This document shows, one piece after another, positions 6,343-6,627 of a DNA stretch of 6,627 bases; the stretch's first letter is position 1; every line of letters starts with the position of its first letter. Position numbers and translations under genes: made by a program. The stretch lies in contig DAOUPF010000074.1 of assembly GCA_030626265.1 (NCBI GenBank), positions 1-6,627 on the forward strand. Direction: 5' to 3'. The stretch is from Sulfurovum sp. (lineage in GTDB: Bacteria; Campylobacterota; Campylobacteria; Campylobacterales; Sulfurovaceae). Below the pieces are notes generated by a model. It did no database searches. It was not told the origin of the DNA and saw only the letters and a program-made list of their open reading frames with translations.

Positions 6343-6381
6343 GATAACCTTTTTTAGATAGGATATATCTCTCTTACTTTG

Positions 6382-6387
6382 TATTTA
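6382..6387 (+). promoter_or_regulatory. Possible -10 box for the right-edge gene
   Basis: TATTTA lies 27 bases before the proposed TTG start and predicts a start near 6394, leaving room for the ribosome binding site. A nearer TATTAT (6397-6402) would start inside that site and is less suitable. The 72-base gap from the L,D-transpeptidase and lack of overlap make a separate promoter plausible. Confidence 0.22.
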
Positions 6388-6405
6388 AATTTGGATTATT
6401 ATGAA

Positions 6406-6409
6406 AGGA
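6406..6409 (+). promoter_or_regulatory. Ribosome binding site selecting a TTG start
   Basis: AGGA within GAAAGGAAAATATTG ends five bases before TTG at 6415. It decides the start of the right-edge gene: no ATG in that frame lies upstream, and the nearest downstream ATG (6499) would remove the membrane helix. The ATG at 6401 overlaps this site but opens only a 13-codon frame. Confidence 0.5.
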
Positions 6410-6414
6410 AAATA

Positions 6415-6627
6415 TTGTTTAATTATTTTAGATACATTATAGTAATTGTCTTATTAGGTTTTATTTTTTATACTCATACAATAACAATTCAAAAAGAGAT
6501 GATAATAGATGCTATTGATAGGAAAATACCAATAATTATTGATAAAAAAGGTTTTCTAATTACTATCAATAATGTAGAGATAAAAGATATTTTGGAGAAT
6601 GTTATTGTCTCCAAAGTAACAGGAAGC
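6415..6627 (+). CDS. Unrecognised membrane-anchored protein, N-terminal 71 residues (runs off right edge)
   Basis: I do not recognise this gene. The frame is open from TTG at 6415 to the edge, with a well-placed AGGA upstream. It encodes a short basic N-terminus (MFNYFRY), a hydrophobic segment (residues about 8-20, IIVIVLLGFIFYT) that is either a signal anchor or an uncleaved signal peptide, and then a charged, Ile-rich part: MIIDAIDRKIPIIIDKKG (29-46), FLITINNVEIKDIL (47-60), ENVIVSKVTGS (61-71). The alternating short strands recall proteins whose periplasmic domain folds as a curved sheet against a long helix, such as DUF1439/YceB-like lipoproteins, but this is a loose impression and there is no lipobox. 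Ile is written more often as ATT than in the neighbouring genes, and the DNA is more AT-rich. Coding status rests on the open frame, the SD and the hydrophobic profile. Confidence 0.6.
   Translation, partial: MFNYFRYIIVIVLLGFIFYTHTITIQKEMIIDAIDRKIPIIIDKKGFLITINNVEIKDILENVIVSKVTGS

Noticed and set aside
6341..6371. Terminator after the L,D-transpeptidase gene
   Set aside because: Only short inverted repeats (AGATA/TATCT, GAGATA/TATCTC) with few G-C pairs and no T-run after the stem; not enough to call.
6401..6442. ATG at 6401 as start of the right-edge gene
   Set aside because: It opens only 13 codons before TAG at 6440; the open frame to the edge is a different one.
1..6627. tRNA, rRNA, CRISPR, insertion sequence or attachment site
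   Set aside because: No cloverleaf, spaced direct repeats, transposase-like frame or terminal inverted repeats were seen by eye.

Overview
The window looks like a chromosomal fragment from a Campylobacterota (epsilonproteobacterial) genome, probably a free-living, nitrate-respiring or sulfur-oxidising relative of Sulfurimonas, Sulfurovum or Arcobacter. Four things point there: an AT-rich sequence with heavy use of ATA, CTA, AGA and AGT codons; a recognisable NapL-type propeller, a Nap accessory protein typical of this phylum; TATAAT-like -10 boxes with poor or absent -35 boxes; and a gene order (folD, lepB, small M50 protease, rpiB) that I recall from Helicobacter pylori. The genus assignment is inference.

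Layout, left to right. Minus strand, 1-1069: rpiB followed by a 5'-partial mltG (endolytic transglycosylase) that runs off the left edge before its catalytic domain. 1070-1227: a divergent promoter region. Plus strand, 1228-2178: napL-like, alone and not in a nap operon. It converges on a minus-strand operon at 5244-2241 that reads folD, lepB, a site-2-type protease and a small membrane-anchored PAS protein, with genes overlapping or nearly touching. 5245-5314: a second divergent promoter region. Plus strand, 5315-6342: a translationally coupled pair encoding a small monohaem cytochrome c and a YkuD-type L,D-transpeptidase. From 6415 to the right edge: the N-terminal part of an unrecognised membrane-anchored protein, probably starting at TTG.

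How the genes fit together. Most products act at or beyond the inner membrane: signal peptide removal (LepB), intramembrane proteolysis (M50), peptidoglycan cutting and cross-linking (MltG, L,D-transpeptidase), periplasmic electron transfer (cytochrome c) and nitrate reductase support (NapL). FolD (one-carbon folate metabolism) and RpiB (pentose phosphate pathway) are the cytoplasmic housekeeping enzymes. The window seems to be an ancestral folD-lepB-M50-rpiB block interrupted by a PAS gene and an oppositely oriented napL. I see no RNA gene, CRISPR array, insertion sequence or clear mobile element. No stretch above 160 bases lacks a gene. I did not find a clearly new system; the most unusual pieces are the output-less PAS protein, the orphan napL and the unknown gene at the right edge.
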